DNA of 64,000 nucleotides from Paenibacillus plantarum (GTDB lineage: Bacteria > Bacillota > Bacilli > Paenibacillales > NBRC-103111): positions 1-64,000 of the forward strand of contig NZ_WHNY01000045.1 in the NCBI RefSeq assembly GCF_013141695.1. Reading direction: 5' to 3'. This document shows, one piece after another, positions 42,724 through 51,686 of this stretch. Made by a program: the position numbers and the translations under genes. The notes beneath the pieces are model-generated. The model had not been told where the DNA came from. It made no database searches and worked only from the letters and a program-made list of their open reading frames with translations. Every line of letters begins with the position of its first letter. The stretch's first letter is position 1.

Positions 42724-42842
42724 ATGTCACAACAAATTCATATGAACCTCGCACGTCGTTGGAGAAACGATTGAAGAACACAGATTGAAGAACACAGATT
42801 GAAGAAACGCTGGCAGCGGTCGATCGAGTGCTAGCTTATCTA
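42724..42842 (+). pseudogene. possible gene remnant with 14-bp tandem repeat
   Basis: An excellent AAAGGAGG site (42710-42717) precedes ATG 42724, but the frame stops after 16 codons (MSQQIHMNLARRWRND). A 14-bp unit ATTGAAGAACACAG is repeated twice and begins a third time (from about 42770). In another frame the third unit runs into IEETLAAVDRVLAYL and a stop at 42842, which looks like a genuine protein C-terminus. The whole resembles an N-terminus and a C-terminus joined by an internal deletion and slippage. A translated leader for the SDR gene downstream is the alternative. Confidence 0.4.
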
Positions 42843-42857
42843 TAAGGGGGACATCAC

Positions 42858-43616
42858 ATGAGGCTGAAAGACTCGATTGCTCTCATAACTGGCGGCTCGA
42901 CAGGCATCGGCAAAGCGATAGCTGTCAGGTTCGCCGCAGAAGGCGCCAAGGTGGCGATTACAGGCCGAGACAAAGCAGCGCTGCAAGCGACAGCTGAGGA
43001 AATTGCGGCCCAGAACGGAGAGGTCATATGGATCGACGGAGACGTGCAGCTGAAATCGGACGTCAATCACATGCTCGATACCATACTGAGTCAATGGGGC
43101 ACCATAGATGTACTGGTTAACAATGCGGGTATTTGCAGCCCGGCTGCTTTCCTTGACATCGAGGAATCGGAGTGGGATCGACACATGGCGATTAATTTGA
43201 AGGGAACTTTTCTTGTTGGGCAAGCGGTTGCTAAAGTGCTGGTTGCACAGGAAAAAGGCGGTTCCATTATTAATATGTCCAGTGTGAACGGCTTGGCAGC
43301 GGAAGGTGATCAAGCCCATTATAACGCCACGAAAGGCGGCATTAACTTGCTCACCATGTCTATGGCGCTGGAGCTTGCACCGCTTGGTATTCGCGTCAAC
43401 GCACTGTGCCCAGGATTTATCGAGACACGGCTCACGAAGCCTTTGATCGACAATCCGACTGCTTTTGCGCCTTATTTACGAACAATACCCATGGGTCGTG
43501 CTGGCGTCCCAGAGGAAATCGCAGATGTTGCTCTTTTTATGGCGACCAATGATTCGCGCTACATGACAGGCCACTGCCTCGTCGTAGATGGCGGTCAACT
43601 CATCAAGCTATCTTAA
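42858..43616 (+). CDS. SDR-family oxidoreductase (FabG-like)
   Basis: A 252-aa classical SDR. TGGSTGIG is at 11-18, DGDV marks the adenine-side acid, NNAG is present near 88-91, INMSSVNG supplies the catalytic serine, YNATK the tyrosine/lysine pair, and CPGFIETRL follows. It reduces a carbonyl or oxidises an alcohol, here probably a sugar or sugar acid. TAAGGGGG lies upstream of the ATG. It sits between the D-amino-acid enzyme and the IclR regulator and probably belongs to the same unit. Confidence 0.88.
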   Translation: MRLKDSIALITGGSTGIGKAIAVRFAAEGAKVAITGRDKAALQATAEEIAAQNGEVIWIDGDVQLKSDVNHMLDTILSQWGTIDVLVNNAGICSPAAFLDIEESEWDRHMAINLKGTFLVGQAVAKVLVAQEKGGSIINMSSVNGLAAEGDQAHYNATKGGINLLTMSMALELAPLGIRVNALCPGFIETRLTKPLIDNPTAFAPYLRTIPMGRAGVPEEIADVALFMATNDSRYMTGHCLVVDGGQLIKLS

Positions 43617-43638
43617 TAAAAGGAGATCAAGCGAAATT

Positions 43639-44430
43639 ATGAGCAAGGATACAGGAGAGAAACAGGAACGCTATACGATTCAATCGATTGACAAAGCACT
43701 GGATTTAATTGAGTTGTTGGCCGAACACGGTTCCCTAAATTTATTGGAATTAACGGATTTGCTGGATCAGCCCAAATCTTCGACGTACCGGATCGTGTTA
43801 ACGCTTGAGAATCGGGGATTCATCAGCAGAGATGACGAGAACGGTAAATACTGTCTTGGTTATAAACAATTGATGCTGACGCGAGGCATGTTAGAAAGAA
43901 ATACACTGCGATCAGCAGCACTTCACGAAATGAAGAAGCTTTCTGAGATGTATGGCGACACGATTAATTTGGGTGTGCTCTTGGAGGGCGAAGTGCTGTA
44001 CGTCGAAATTCTGGAAAGCACACAGCCACTTCGGATGACCGATACGGTGGGATCCAAATCACCTTTCCACGCGACAGCGATGGGAAAAGCGATGGCTGCT
44101 TTTTTACCAGAAGAGAAGGTGAAAGAGCTGATTACACTTCAGGGACTGCCTGCACTAACCAAAAATACGATTGTTTCAGAAGCACAATTTCAACTGAAGC
44201 TGCAGCAGGTTCGTGAGCAAGGTTTTGCTTTGGATGATCAAGAAATCGTGGAAGGTGCGCGTTGCTTGGCTGCTCCGATATTCAACATGTACGGAAACGT
44301 AGAGGGCGCAGTTAGCATGTCAGGTGCAATGCATCGGTTTGCAGATGAGGTCATTCCTGAAATGGCCGAAAGTATTAAAGCTGCTGCGAATCGGATTTCT
44401 CGAAAGCTAGGGTATGAAACTTTGCATTGA
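43639..44430 (+). CDS. IclR-family transcriptional regulator
   Basis: A 263-aa regulator with an N-terminal winged helix (about 10-75: YTIQSIDKALDLIELLAEHG, LLDQPKSSTYRIVLTLENRGFI) and a C-terminal GAF-like IclR effector domain (about 90-255: GVLLEGEVLYVEILES, SPFHATAMGKAMAAFLP, IVEGARCLAAPIFN). AAAGGAG lies about 13 nt before ATG 43639, slightly long. It closes the 40.3-44.4 kb block and is followed by a strong terminator, so it likely controls the NagA/aldolase/SDR genes, as IclR proteins commonly do. Confidence 0.9.
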   Translation: MSKDTGEKQERYTIQSIDKALDLIELLAEHGSLNLLELTDLLDQPKSSTYRIVLTLENRGFISRDDENGKYCLGYKQLMLTRGMLERNTLRSAALHEMKKLSEMYGDTINLGVLLEGEVLYVEILESTQPLRMTDTVGSKSPFHATAMGKAMAAFLPEEKVKELITLQGLPALTKNTIVSEAQFQLKLQQVREQGFALDDQEIVEGARCLAAPIFNMYGNVEGAVSMSGAMHRFADEVIPEMAESIKAAANRISRKLGYETLH

Positions 44431-44440
44431 AAGGCTCGCA

Positions 44441-44487
44441 GGAAAAAGCAAGCTCTTCCATCCTGATGGTGGAGACTTGCTTTTTCC
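44441..44487 (+). terminator. strong terminator after iclR-like gene
   Basis: GGAAAAAGCAAG (44441-44452) pairs perfectly with CTTGCTTTTTCC (44476-44487); the T run is part of the stem, so it could also work on the other strand. Confidence 0.85.
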
Positions 44488-44595
44488 CTGTTCACCCACA
44501 TCAAATTACCAAAGGAAGTCATCAAAGCCCCCTAGGAAGATCAGAATGGGTATGTTATTTTCTATACCAAACACTTACAAAGGGGAGCTTATGTC

Positions 44596-46221
44596 ATGAC
44601 TGATCAGGATACTGCCCGATGTTTAGAGCAGGTAGAAACGCGTATTGCTAGCGCGAAAAGGTTGTTAGAGAACAATTGGGAGCGCTATATCAACGTTCCT
44701 TATGACTTGGCTAGACATCATCTAGCGACAGCCGATCAGCTGCTTGAAGAGGCGCGAACGTTAGCATCTACCGATGCAGAGAGATGTCTATCCCAAGCGT
44801 CACTTGCGTCAACGGAGGCATGGGAGGGGTACTTACATTCTCTGCCCAGTCGTGTAGCGGAAGCGCGAGGTGTTTGGTATCGTCCCGTAGAGAAAAGTCG
44901 GGAAGAAGTGGGCCGCACCTTGGATCGTGTACAGGCGGCTGGTTTCAATGAGCTATATCTGGAGACATGGCTATGGGGATATACAATTTACCCGAGTCAT
45001 ACGGCCATGATAAACGGTATAGAGGCGCAGCATCCAGCGTTTCAAGGGTATGACCCGTTGGAAGCCTTCGTTCAGGAGGGGGAGTCGCGGGGGATCGCTG
45101 TCCATGCATGGTTGGACGGGTTTATGGTTGGTGTTGACCCGAAGGGGGGTCCCGTGCTGCGAGCTTATCCAGAATGGTCTGCGCTTTCGCACAGACAGGC
45201 TCATTCACAGAAACCGCTACCTCAACAGGGGACAGGTTACTTTTGGCTTGATCTGATCAATCCTGCTGTACGTATGTACTTCTTGGACTTTGTTAAAGAG
45301 ATCGTTTCTACGTATAATGTTGCTGGTATTAATCTGGATTTTATGAGGTTTCCGCATACGGAGGAAGATTGGCAGGATACCTATTGTTACAGCTTGTATG
45401 CCCGTGAGGCTTTTCAACGTGAACATGGATGGGATCCGCTTGAAATTTCAAGTGAACAGAGGGAGCTTTGGACAATATGGACGAAATGGTTGGAGCAACA
45501 AGAGGATGAATTTGTATCCCAATTGTACAAGGAGTTGAAGCAGATCAGCCCGAATCTAATTGTATCGGCTGCACCCGAACCAGGTGCGGAGTCTACGAAA
45601 ATTGGCAACTGGTCGCAGCACGTCGATGTTGTTATTCCGCAGGCTTATTATGCAACAGCCTCTGAGGTTCGACCCTCTGTCCATTTGCATAAAAAAGAGC
45701 TCATGCCTGGTAATCTTGTATACAGCGGCATATACCCGATGTACGCACAATTAGGCGCACAGGAAACGATTGAACAGGTGCTTGCAGCGCAGGATATTGA
45801 CAAGGGGACGGTCATCTTTGCCTTTGGCCAAGCGACGGACGAAACGATTCGTGCCCTGCGATTAGGGCCGTGGCGTAACGCTGCGAATTCTACAGGGATG
45901 TATCCACTACGCGCAATTCAAGCCTTGTTGGAAGCAGTAAAAACAGATATGGAACACATTTACCTTCCACGACTTGCGGTTCATGAACAAACGGCACTTG
46001 CTATCACAGCGATGTTGGACGTGTTTCTTGATGCTTTGCAAAGTGAAGCGGGAGAAGAGCTAGCTGTTGTTTTCGATCAGAAGATAGCGGAGTTCAAGCC
46101 ATTTCTGCTTCAACATCAAGTGGATGAGAAGATTCATCCTATTGTCGTGGAACATGTGAGGAACACATTAACAGACATACAAGAGCTTCTACAATACGCA
46201 CAGAGTAAGCAAGTGAAGTAA
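44596..46221 (+). CDS. cytoplasmic GHL10-type glycoside hydrolase-like protein
   Basis: A 541-aa protein with a helical N-terminal segment (about 1-85) and a TIM-barrel of the glycosyl-hydrolase-like 10 family (YngK/DUF187 type) at about 88-400. Barrel motifs are ARGVWYRP, NELYLETWLWG, HAWLDGFMVG, NPAVRMYFLDFVKEIV, INLDFMRFP, SAAPEPGAES and IPQAYYA. A helical tail follows. No signal peptide. The catalytic chemistry of GHL10 is poorly defined. The gene lies 20 nt upstream of the response regulator, so the two are co-transcribed. A secreted GHL10 protein is encoded at 53050 in the same locus. Confidence 0.82.
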   Translation: MTDQDTARCLEQVETRIASAKRLLENNWERYINVPYDLARHHLATADQLLEEARTLASTDAERCLSQASLASTEAWEGYLHSLPSRVAEARGVWYRPVEKSREEVGRTLDRVQAAGFNELYLETWLWGYTIYPSHTAMINGIEAQHPAFQGYDPLEAFVQEGESRGIAVHAWLDGFMVGVDPKGGPVLRAYPEWSALSHRQAHSQKPLPQQGTGYFWLDLINPAVRMYFLDFVKEIVSTYNVAGINLDFMRFPHTEEDWQDTYCYSLYAREAFQREHGWDPLEISSEQRELWTIWTKWLEQQEDEFVSQLYKELKQISPNLIVSAAPEPGAESTKIGNWSQHVDVVIPQAYYATASEVRPSVHLHKKELMPGNLVYSGIYPMYAQLGAQETIEQVLAAQDIDKGTVIFAFGQATDETIRALRLGPWRNAANSTGMYPLRAIQALLEAVKTDMEHIYLPRLAVHEQTALAITAMLDVFLDALQSEAGEELAVVFDQKIAEFKPFLLQHQVDEKIHPIVVEHVRNTLTDIQELLQYAQSKQVK

Positions 46222-46241
46222 ATCCGAGCGGGGGTCTCATA

Positions 46242-47840
46242 ATGAATTTATTAATTGTGGAAGATGAAATCCGTCTCAGAAATGCGCTGGCTAATAATAT
46301 TCCATGGGATAAGCACGGTATCGAGGTCGTTGGCCAAGCTGGTAACGGAGCAGAAGCCCTTAGAATTATTGATCGTAAAAAGCCTGACATCATTTTGCTG
46401 GATGTGCAGATGCCAGAAATGGACGGATTAACATTAGCAAGACATCTTCGCCAAGTGGATCCTTTGTTGAAAATCATCGTACTTAGCGGACATGATGATT
46501 TCACTTATGCACAGGAGGCGCTGGGGCTTGGTATTATGAAGTATTTGTTAAAGCCAGCTGGTGATGAAGAAATCTTGGGGACCGTGCTCGAAGCTGCAGA
46601 GAAGTTGAAAAGCGAGCTTGAGCAGCGTCATAACGAAGATGAGTTGAAAATGAAATGGAAGCTCCATCTTCCTTACTTGGTCAATGAATTTTTTCAAGGC
46701 TTATTGAATGGGAAGTACGAAAACTGGGAGATTGGTCAGAAAAGTAAGGATCTACAATTGGATTTGCAAAATGATGCCGCTTATGCGGTTACCATCGTGG
46801 ATATGGACCCGATCTCAGAGACGGACACCCGGTTTAGCAGGAAAGACATGTCACTGCTCCAATTCTCGCTTAGTAGTATCGTGAAAGAAGCTCTAGCGTC
46901 TAATCTCTGCTGGGTATCTACCAACAATGCGGGATGTACGGTCATCATTTTTCAAATGGATCGTGAAGAAGAACCCAAATTGGCCTTACAAAAAATCAAT
47001 GCTTTGACCGAAAAACTGTTATTTACGGTAAAAAGCTGTCTCAAACTTAGTGCAAGTGCAGGGATTAGCGGGATGACCGGCGGCTTAGCGGAGATGAATA
47101 AGCTTTATGTTCAAGCTGTGCGCGCACTCCAAGATCGAATTGTACTAGGCCATGATCTGGCAATTCCCTACCGGGCGGAGCAAGGGAGAGAGCCGGAACT
47201 GACGTTTCAGCCGAACCATGAGAAAACGCTGGAAATTGCCCTCGAGACCGGAGACGGGGAGAAGGCATTAGACATGTTAACCGCGCTTTGGAACAGTGGT
47301 ATGGCGAAGGCGGAGACCGTAGATGAAATTAATGAGCATATTCTGTATTTTACTTATTTATTCGTCGGGATGATCCAAAAGCAGGGGTGGCCAGTACGGG
47401 AAGTAGCCGGCGATGATTATATCTATTTTCATAACCATTCGGAACTAGCAACCAAGGAACAGATCTTGTTCTGGCTGGAGCGAATGATTAAAGCGTATCT
47501 AACCTATGCAGGCCATAGGCGCAAATCAACCAGTCATGGCATGATCAAGACGATTCTTAGTCTGGTAGAAAATGAAATTGATCAGGAGATGACCCTGCAT
47601 GCTGTTGCAGACAGAATGTATGTGAATTCCTCCTATTTAAGCCGTTTATTCAAGCAGGAAACCGGTAAAGCTTTCTCCACCTATGTGATGGAACGGAAAA
47701 TGGAGCGGGCCAAAGCGATCCTTCAAGAGGGCTCACGCGTGTATGATGCCGCATCTGCCGTTGGGTACAGAGATGTTAGTTATTTTACAAGAGTATTCCG
47801 TAAATACTGGGGTGTCACGCCTGGGGAAATACGGAATTGA
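46242..47840 (+). CDS. YesN-type response regulator without an adjacent kinase
   Basis: A 532-aa response regulator. The receiver has EDE at 7-9, phosphorylation site D54 in LLDVQMPEMDG and the lysine in KYLLKPA. A 300-aa middle region is followed by an AraC double helix-turn-helix (last 100 aa, VADRMYVNSSYLSRLFKQETG, then VGYRDVSYFTRVFRKYWGVTPGE). GGGGG sits upstream of the ATG. No histidine kinase is adjacent. The only unpaired YesM-type kinase in the window is at 61789, at the far end of the same locus, and is the likely partner. It probably activates the transporter that begins 166 nt downstream. Confidence 0.9.
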   Translation: MNLLIVEDEIRLRNALANNIPWDKHGIEVVGQAGNGAEALRIIDRKKPDIILLDVQMPEMDGLTLARHLRQVDPLLKIIVLSGHDDFTYAQEALGLGIMKYLLKPAGDEEILGTVLEAAEKLKSELEQRHNEDELKMKWKLHLPYLVNEFFQGLLNGKYENWEIGQKSKDLQLDLQNDAAYAVTIVDMDPISETDTRFSRKDMSLLQFSLSSIVKEALASNLCWVSTNNAGCTVIIFQMDREEEPKLALQKINALTEKLLFTVKSCLKLSASAGISGMTGGLAEMNKLYVQAVRALQDRIVLGHDLAIPYRAEQGREPELTFQPNHEKTLEIALETGDGEKALDMLTALWNSGMAKAETVDEINEHILYFTYLFVGMIQKQGWPVREVAGDDYIYFHNHSELATKEQILFWLERMIKAYLTYAGHRRKSTSHGMIKTILSLVENEIDQEMTLHAVADRMYVNSSYLSRLFKQETGKAFSTYVMERKMERAKAILQEGSRVYDAASAVGYRDVSYFTRVFRKYWGVTPGEIRN

Positions 47841-47862
47841 TAGCAATTCAGTCATTCGGCAG

Positions 47863-47890
47863 CCTTCTCGGATTTCTCGGGAAGGTTTTT
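47863..47890 (+). terminator. rho-independent terminator
   Basis: CCTTC (47863-47867) pairs with GAAGG (47881-47885), extended by one C:G beyond a mismatch, then five Ts. It separates the regulator from the transporter operon. Confidence 0.7.
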
Positions 47891-48006
47891 CATTTCCCTA
47901 TTCGAGAAGTTATGAAAGTACCAAAACAAGTAATATTCCTCTAATTCGCAAAAAAACGGGGGATGATACACTATGTTTAGAAAAAGAATATGAAGGGGGA
48001 GGCACC

Positions 48007-48978
48007 TTGAGCGAAACAAACACGACGAAAGAAACAGTCCTAACCATCAATAAAAATGTTGAAAAAAGATATATGCGTCAATTGTGGATCGATGTCAGGA
48101 AAGATTGGGATTTGTATCTCGCACTCCTGCCTGGCATCGCATTTCTCCTGCTGTTCAAGTACACCCCGATGTACGGAATTATCATTGCGTTTAAGGATTT
48201 CAATATTTTCGATGGGATGGCAGCTAGTCCTTGGGTAGGAATGAAGCATTTCGATAAATTGATTTCATCAGCCAGTTTTTTGCAGGTATTCCAGAACACG
48301 TTGCTCATTTCCGTATATAAAATTGTGTTCCTCTTCCCCTTGCCGATCGTCATTGCCATTCTTCTCAATGAATTGAAAAACATGGCGTTCAAGCGAAGTG
48401 TACAAACCGTCGTCTACTTACCTCACTTTTTGTCTTGGGTTATTGTCAGTGGATTATTCATTGATTTACTCTCCACAAATGGTGGTATCGTGAACAAAAT
48501 CATTGTCGCCATGGGCGGTGAACCCATTCGCTTTTTCTTAGACAGTCAGATATTTCGTTCTGTACTCATTGGGACGGCAGGTTGGAAAGAAACCGGTTGG
48601 AATACGATCATTTATCTGGCTGCGTTAGCTAGTATCGATCCTGGTTTGTATGAAGCAGCTAAGATCGATGGTGCCAATAAATGGAAGCAAATTGTACATA
48701 TCACACTGCCTGGCTTGATCCCAATTATTTTACTTATGTTCATTCTTCGTCTTGGTTATGTGTTGGAAGCTGGAACGGAACAAATTCTCGTTATGTATAA
48801 TCCAAGTGTTTACAATGTCGCAGACGTGATTGGTACATATGTGTACCGGATCGGGCTCGGCGAACAGGATTATAGCTTTTCAACAGCTGTAGGGGTTTTC
48901 GAATCCATTGTTGCCTTTATTTTGATTCTTACGGGTAACGGGCTGGCCCGAAAGTTTTTTGGACGAGGTATCTGGTAA
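48007..48978 (+). CDS. carbohydrate ABC transporter permease, LplB type (locus 3)
   Basis: A 323-aa MalF-type permease. The cytoplasmic N-terminus is followed by helix 1 near 35-55, YTPMYGIIIAFKDFNIFDG, LPHFLSWVIVSG, and EAA loop YEAAKIDGANKWKQIVHITLPGL. The TTG start at 48007 has GGGGGAGG 4 nt upstream; the same frame stays open far upstream to 47743 but that part overlaps the regulator and terminator. First gene of a permease-permease-binding-protein operon. Confidence 0.9.
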   Translation: MSETNTTKETVLTINKNVEKRYMRQLWIDVRKDWDLYLALLPGIAFLLLFKYTPMYGIIIAFKDFNIFDGMAASPWVGMKHFDKLISSASFLQVFQNTLLISVYKIVFLFPLPIVIAILLNELKNMAFKRSVQTVVYLPHFLSWVIVSGLFIDLLSTNGGIVNKIIVAMGGEPIRFFLDSQIFRSVLIGTAGWKETGWNTIIYLAALASIDPGLYEAAKIDGANKWKQIVHITLPGLIPIILLMFILRLGYVLEAGTEQILVMYNPSVYNVADVIGTYVYRIGLGEQDYSFSTAVGVFESIVAFILILTGNGLARKFFGRGIW

Positions 48979-49008
48979 CCGGTGTATCAAGCATAAGGAG
49001 GATCTGAG

Positions 49009-49929
49009 ATGAATATGAAAAGCAGTTTACAACCTAGGTCCAGCAGGAAGTCCTCAGCCATCCCGTTATCGCTCGGCGAGAAAATTTTCACTGTGGCCAA
49101 TCACATTTTCTTTATTCTTTTGGGCTTATCTACCATTTTTCCGTTTATTAACCTGATTGCCAAGTCACTAAGTAGTGAGGCGGCTGTTGTTGCGGGGATG
49201 GTAAGCCTATATCCGATTGATTTTCAAATAGGGACTTATACGTATGTGGCAAGCAATTCCATGTTTCTGAGTGCATTTTCGATCTCCATCACGGTAACGA
49301 TTGTTGGATCACTCATCTCGTTGTTTATGACGACACTTGCCGCTTATCCACTCTCCAAACCTAGACTAAGGGGACGTAAGTTGTTCATCCTCATATATTT
49401 ATTTACGATGTTGTTCAGCGGTGGTCTGATTCCAACATATCTACTCATGCACAAGCTGCATCTCATTGATAAGTTGCCGGTTCTCTTCCTGCCTTACATG
49501 ATTAACGTCTACAATATGCTCATTGTCAAAAGTTACTTCGAAGGCCTGCCTGACAGCCTTGAGGAATCGGCCAAAATGGATGGGGCCAGCAATATGAGGA
49601 TATTTGCACAAATTATTCTCCCCCTTTCCATGCCTGTACTTGCGACGATTGCCTTGTTCTATGCAGTCACATTCTGGAATGATTATTTTACTTCACTTAT
49701 CTATATCAACTCCGCAGATTTGAAGCCTTTGCAGCTGTATTTGAAGGAATTGTTCGTCTCCTCGACAGATACATTCATGCGGACGAATGTCGATGCATCG
49801 TTGAACGTATCACCGCAGTCGATTCAGGCTGCCTCGATTATTCTAGCTACACTTCCGATCGTATGCGTGTATCCATTTTTACAAAAATATTTTGTTAAAG
49901 GCGTGCTAGTAGGTTCCGTAAAAGGATAA
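49009..49929 (+). CDS. carbohydrate ABC transporter permease, LplC/YtcP type (locus 3)
   Basis: A 306-aa MalG-type permease. Typical blocks are FSGGLIPTYLLMHKLHLID, EAA loop LEESAKMDGASNMRIFAQIILP and C-terminus QKYFVKGVLVGSVKG. AAGGAGG lies upstream of the ATG, 30 nt after the partner permease gene. Together they form the membrane channel for the sugar bound by the lipoprotein at 50040. Confidence 0.9.
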   Translation: MNMKSSLQPRSSRKSSAIPLSLGEKIFTVANHIFFILLGLSTIFPFINLIAKSLSSEAAVVAGMVSLYPIDFQIGTYTYVASNSMFLSAFSISITVTIVGSLISLFMTTLAAYPLSKPRLRGRKLFILIYLFTMLFSGGLIPTYLLMHKLHLIDKLPVLFLPYMINVYNMLIVKSYFEGLPDSLEESAKMDGASNMRIFAQIILPLSMPVLATIALFYAVTFWNDYFTSLIYINSADLKPLQLYLKELFVSSTDTFMRTNVDASLNVSPQSIQAASIILATLPIVCVYPFLQKYFVKGVLVGSVKG

Positions 49930-50039
49930 AGTCACAAGCAAATTACGAAGGGTGGTGGTGGGCCAGCTCTACAAGGGTTCCATGATCGTTGGTATATGGC
50001 AGTATCCATACTCAAAGGGAAAAATAGGGAGGCTCTTAC

Positions 50040-51572
50040 ATGGTAAAAAAAATGTTAGTTCTCATGTCCATTACAGCGGTGACAGCGGCGATTACGGCTT
50101 GCGGTGGAACCAGTCAGACCACTAGCAGTTCTACAACACCCGCTGCATCAACCGCTCCTGTTGCAACTGTAGAAGCGAATAAACCAAAGCCAGAATTCAA
50201 AGCACTGCTGCAATACGCGCGTTTTGATCCGAATACCGAAGTCGTAGCCAAGTTCCTGAATGAAAAAACGGGCTACAAAGTGACCTACGACATGCTGCCA
50301 GTTGAAAATCCGGATGACAAGCTCAATTTACTGATGGCGAACAAAGAGAAATATGCCTACATGCTGCTCAGTGGACCTCAATATTCGAAGCTTGCTGCCT
50401 CAGGTGCACTGGAGCCGATCGATGAGCTGGTCAACAAATATGGTACGAATATGAAAAATGTGATTTCACAAACCTCATGGAACGGAGCGAAGCTGAACGG
50501 TAAAATTTTCGGCATACCGCAAACGGGATCAGGGACCATCGTGAATACACAGCTCATCGTCCGTCAGGATTGGATGGATGAACTTGGTCTGAAAGCACCT
50601 ACAACACGTGATGAATTGTATACGGTCCTGAAAACGCTGAAAGAAAAGAAAAATGTCATCGGTATGTCCGGTGGGAAAAGCCCACTTCTACCTGAGGTGC
50701 TGCCAACTTTCGGTATCCCGATGGTTCAGGGGACTGCTACGAGCGGTTGGCAGGATGTTAATGGTAAATTGGTGAATGCCATTGAGAATCCGAACATGAA
50801 GAAATACTTGGAATTCATGAAAAAGCTATACACGGAAAAACTGATTGATCAAGAATGGTCGCTGAACCAAGCGAATAAAGTCATCGAGAATTTCACAAGC
50901 GGTAAAGCTGCGATTATTTCAAATGCTTATTTTAACGCGCCAACTGTACAAAATGCGCTATTGAAAAACTCGCCAAATGCCAAAATTGGCAGCTTCCCTT
51001 ACTTGAAAGGGGATGATGGCAAAGTCCAAGTTATGGGCAGCGCAGGGATTAGCTTCTATGTGGGGATACCGAAATGGGCAGATAACAAAGAAGATATTAT
51101 TAAATATTTGGATCTTAAGCTTGATAAAGATATTTTCAAAGAAGCGGCAATTGGTAAAGAAGGCGTTCACTATAAGTTGGAAAACGGCAATTACTTCCCT
51201 ATACTGCCGAAATTTAATGATGAATATAACAATGCTTCGACGTTCTTAACAGGTGTGGATGAGAAAAATTACCCGATCTACTGGCAAGCGCGTGTTCGCA
51301 AAGATCCGATTTTAACAGATTCCTTTACTAAAATTCAAGAGGCAGCCAAAGGCAACATTGTTCTGGATCCACTTGCTTTTGCACCACCACTAGAAGCGAT
51401 TGGTAAATACAACTTGAAACTGCAAAAGCTGATGGAAGATACGTTCTTGAAATACATCACAGGTGCAGAACCGCTTGAAAACTATGATAAGTTCGTAGCC
51501 CAATGGAAAGCGGATGGCGGAGAAGAAATGACCAAAGCGGCCAATGAATGGTACGCAGCAAATAAGAAGTAG
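50040..51572 (+). CDS. sugar-binding lipoprotein of the LipO type (locus 3)
   Basis: A 510-aa lipoprotein. Lipobox ITAC places the lipidated cysteine at residue 21, followed by GGTSQTTSSS and an alanine/threonine linker. The binding fold shows NLLMANKEKYAYMLLSG, VRQDWMDELGLKAPTTRDELY, and the C-terminal NYDKFVAQWKADGGEEMTK. It captures the glycan fragment for the permeases just upstream. Operon end is marked by the terminator at 51581. Confidence 0.92.
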   Translation: MVKKMLVLMSITAVTAAITACGGTSQTTSSSTTPAASTAPVATVEANKPKPEFKALLQYARFDPNTEVVAKFLNEKTGYKVTYDMLPVENPDDKLNLLMANKEKYAYMLLSGPQYSKLAASGALEPIDELVNKYGTNMKNVISQTSWNGAKLNGKIFGIPQTGSGTIVNTQLIVRQDWMDELGLKAPTTRDELYTVLKTLKEKKNVIGMSGGKSPLLPEVLPTFGIPMVQGTATSGWQDVNGKLVNAIENPNMKKYLEFMKKLYTEKLIDQEWSLNQANKVIENFTSGKAAIISNAYFNAPTVQNALLKNSPNAKIGSFPYLKGDDGKVQVMGSAGISFYVGIPKWADNKEDIIKYLDLKLDKDIFKEAAIGKEGVHYKLENGNYFPILPKFNDEYNNASTFLTGVDEKNYPIYWQARVRKDPILTDSFTKIQEAAKGNIVLDPLAFAPPLEAIGKYNLKLQKLMEDTFLKYITGAEPLENYDKFVAQWKADGGEEMTKAANEWYAANKK

Positions 51573-51580
51573 CAACGAAA

Positions 51581-51608
51581 TCCCCTGCGGTGATGCCGTG
51601 GGGGTTTT
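51581..51608 (+). terminator. rho-independent terminator
   Basis: CCCCTGCGG and CCGTGGGGG form a 9-bp stem including two G-U pairs around TGATG, followed by TTTT, 9 nt after the binding-protein stop. Confidence 0.85.
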
Positions 51609-51686
51609 AATTCTAAATAAGCGCACCTACCTGTCCAATATGGACGGTAAAATCGGTTGTTTTGCCCAAAAGGAGTGGAATTTGAG

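Noticed and set aside
42840-43319. A 159-aa minus-strand open frame
   Set aside because: Antisense to the SDR gene, whose intact NAD-site and YxxxK motifs identify the coding strand.
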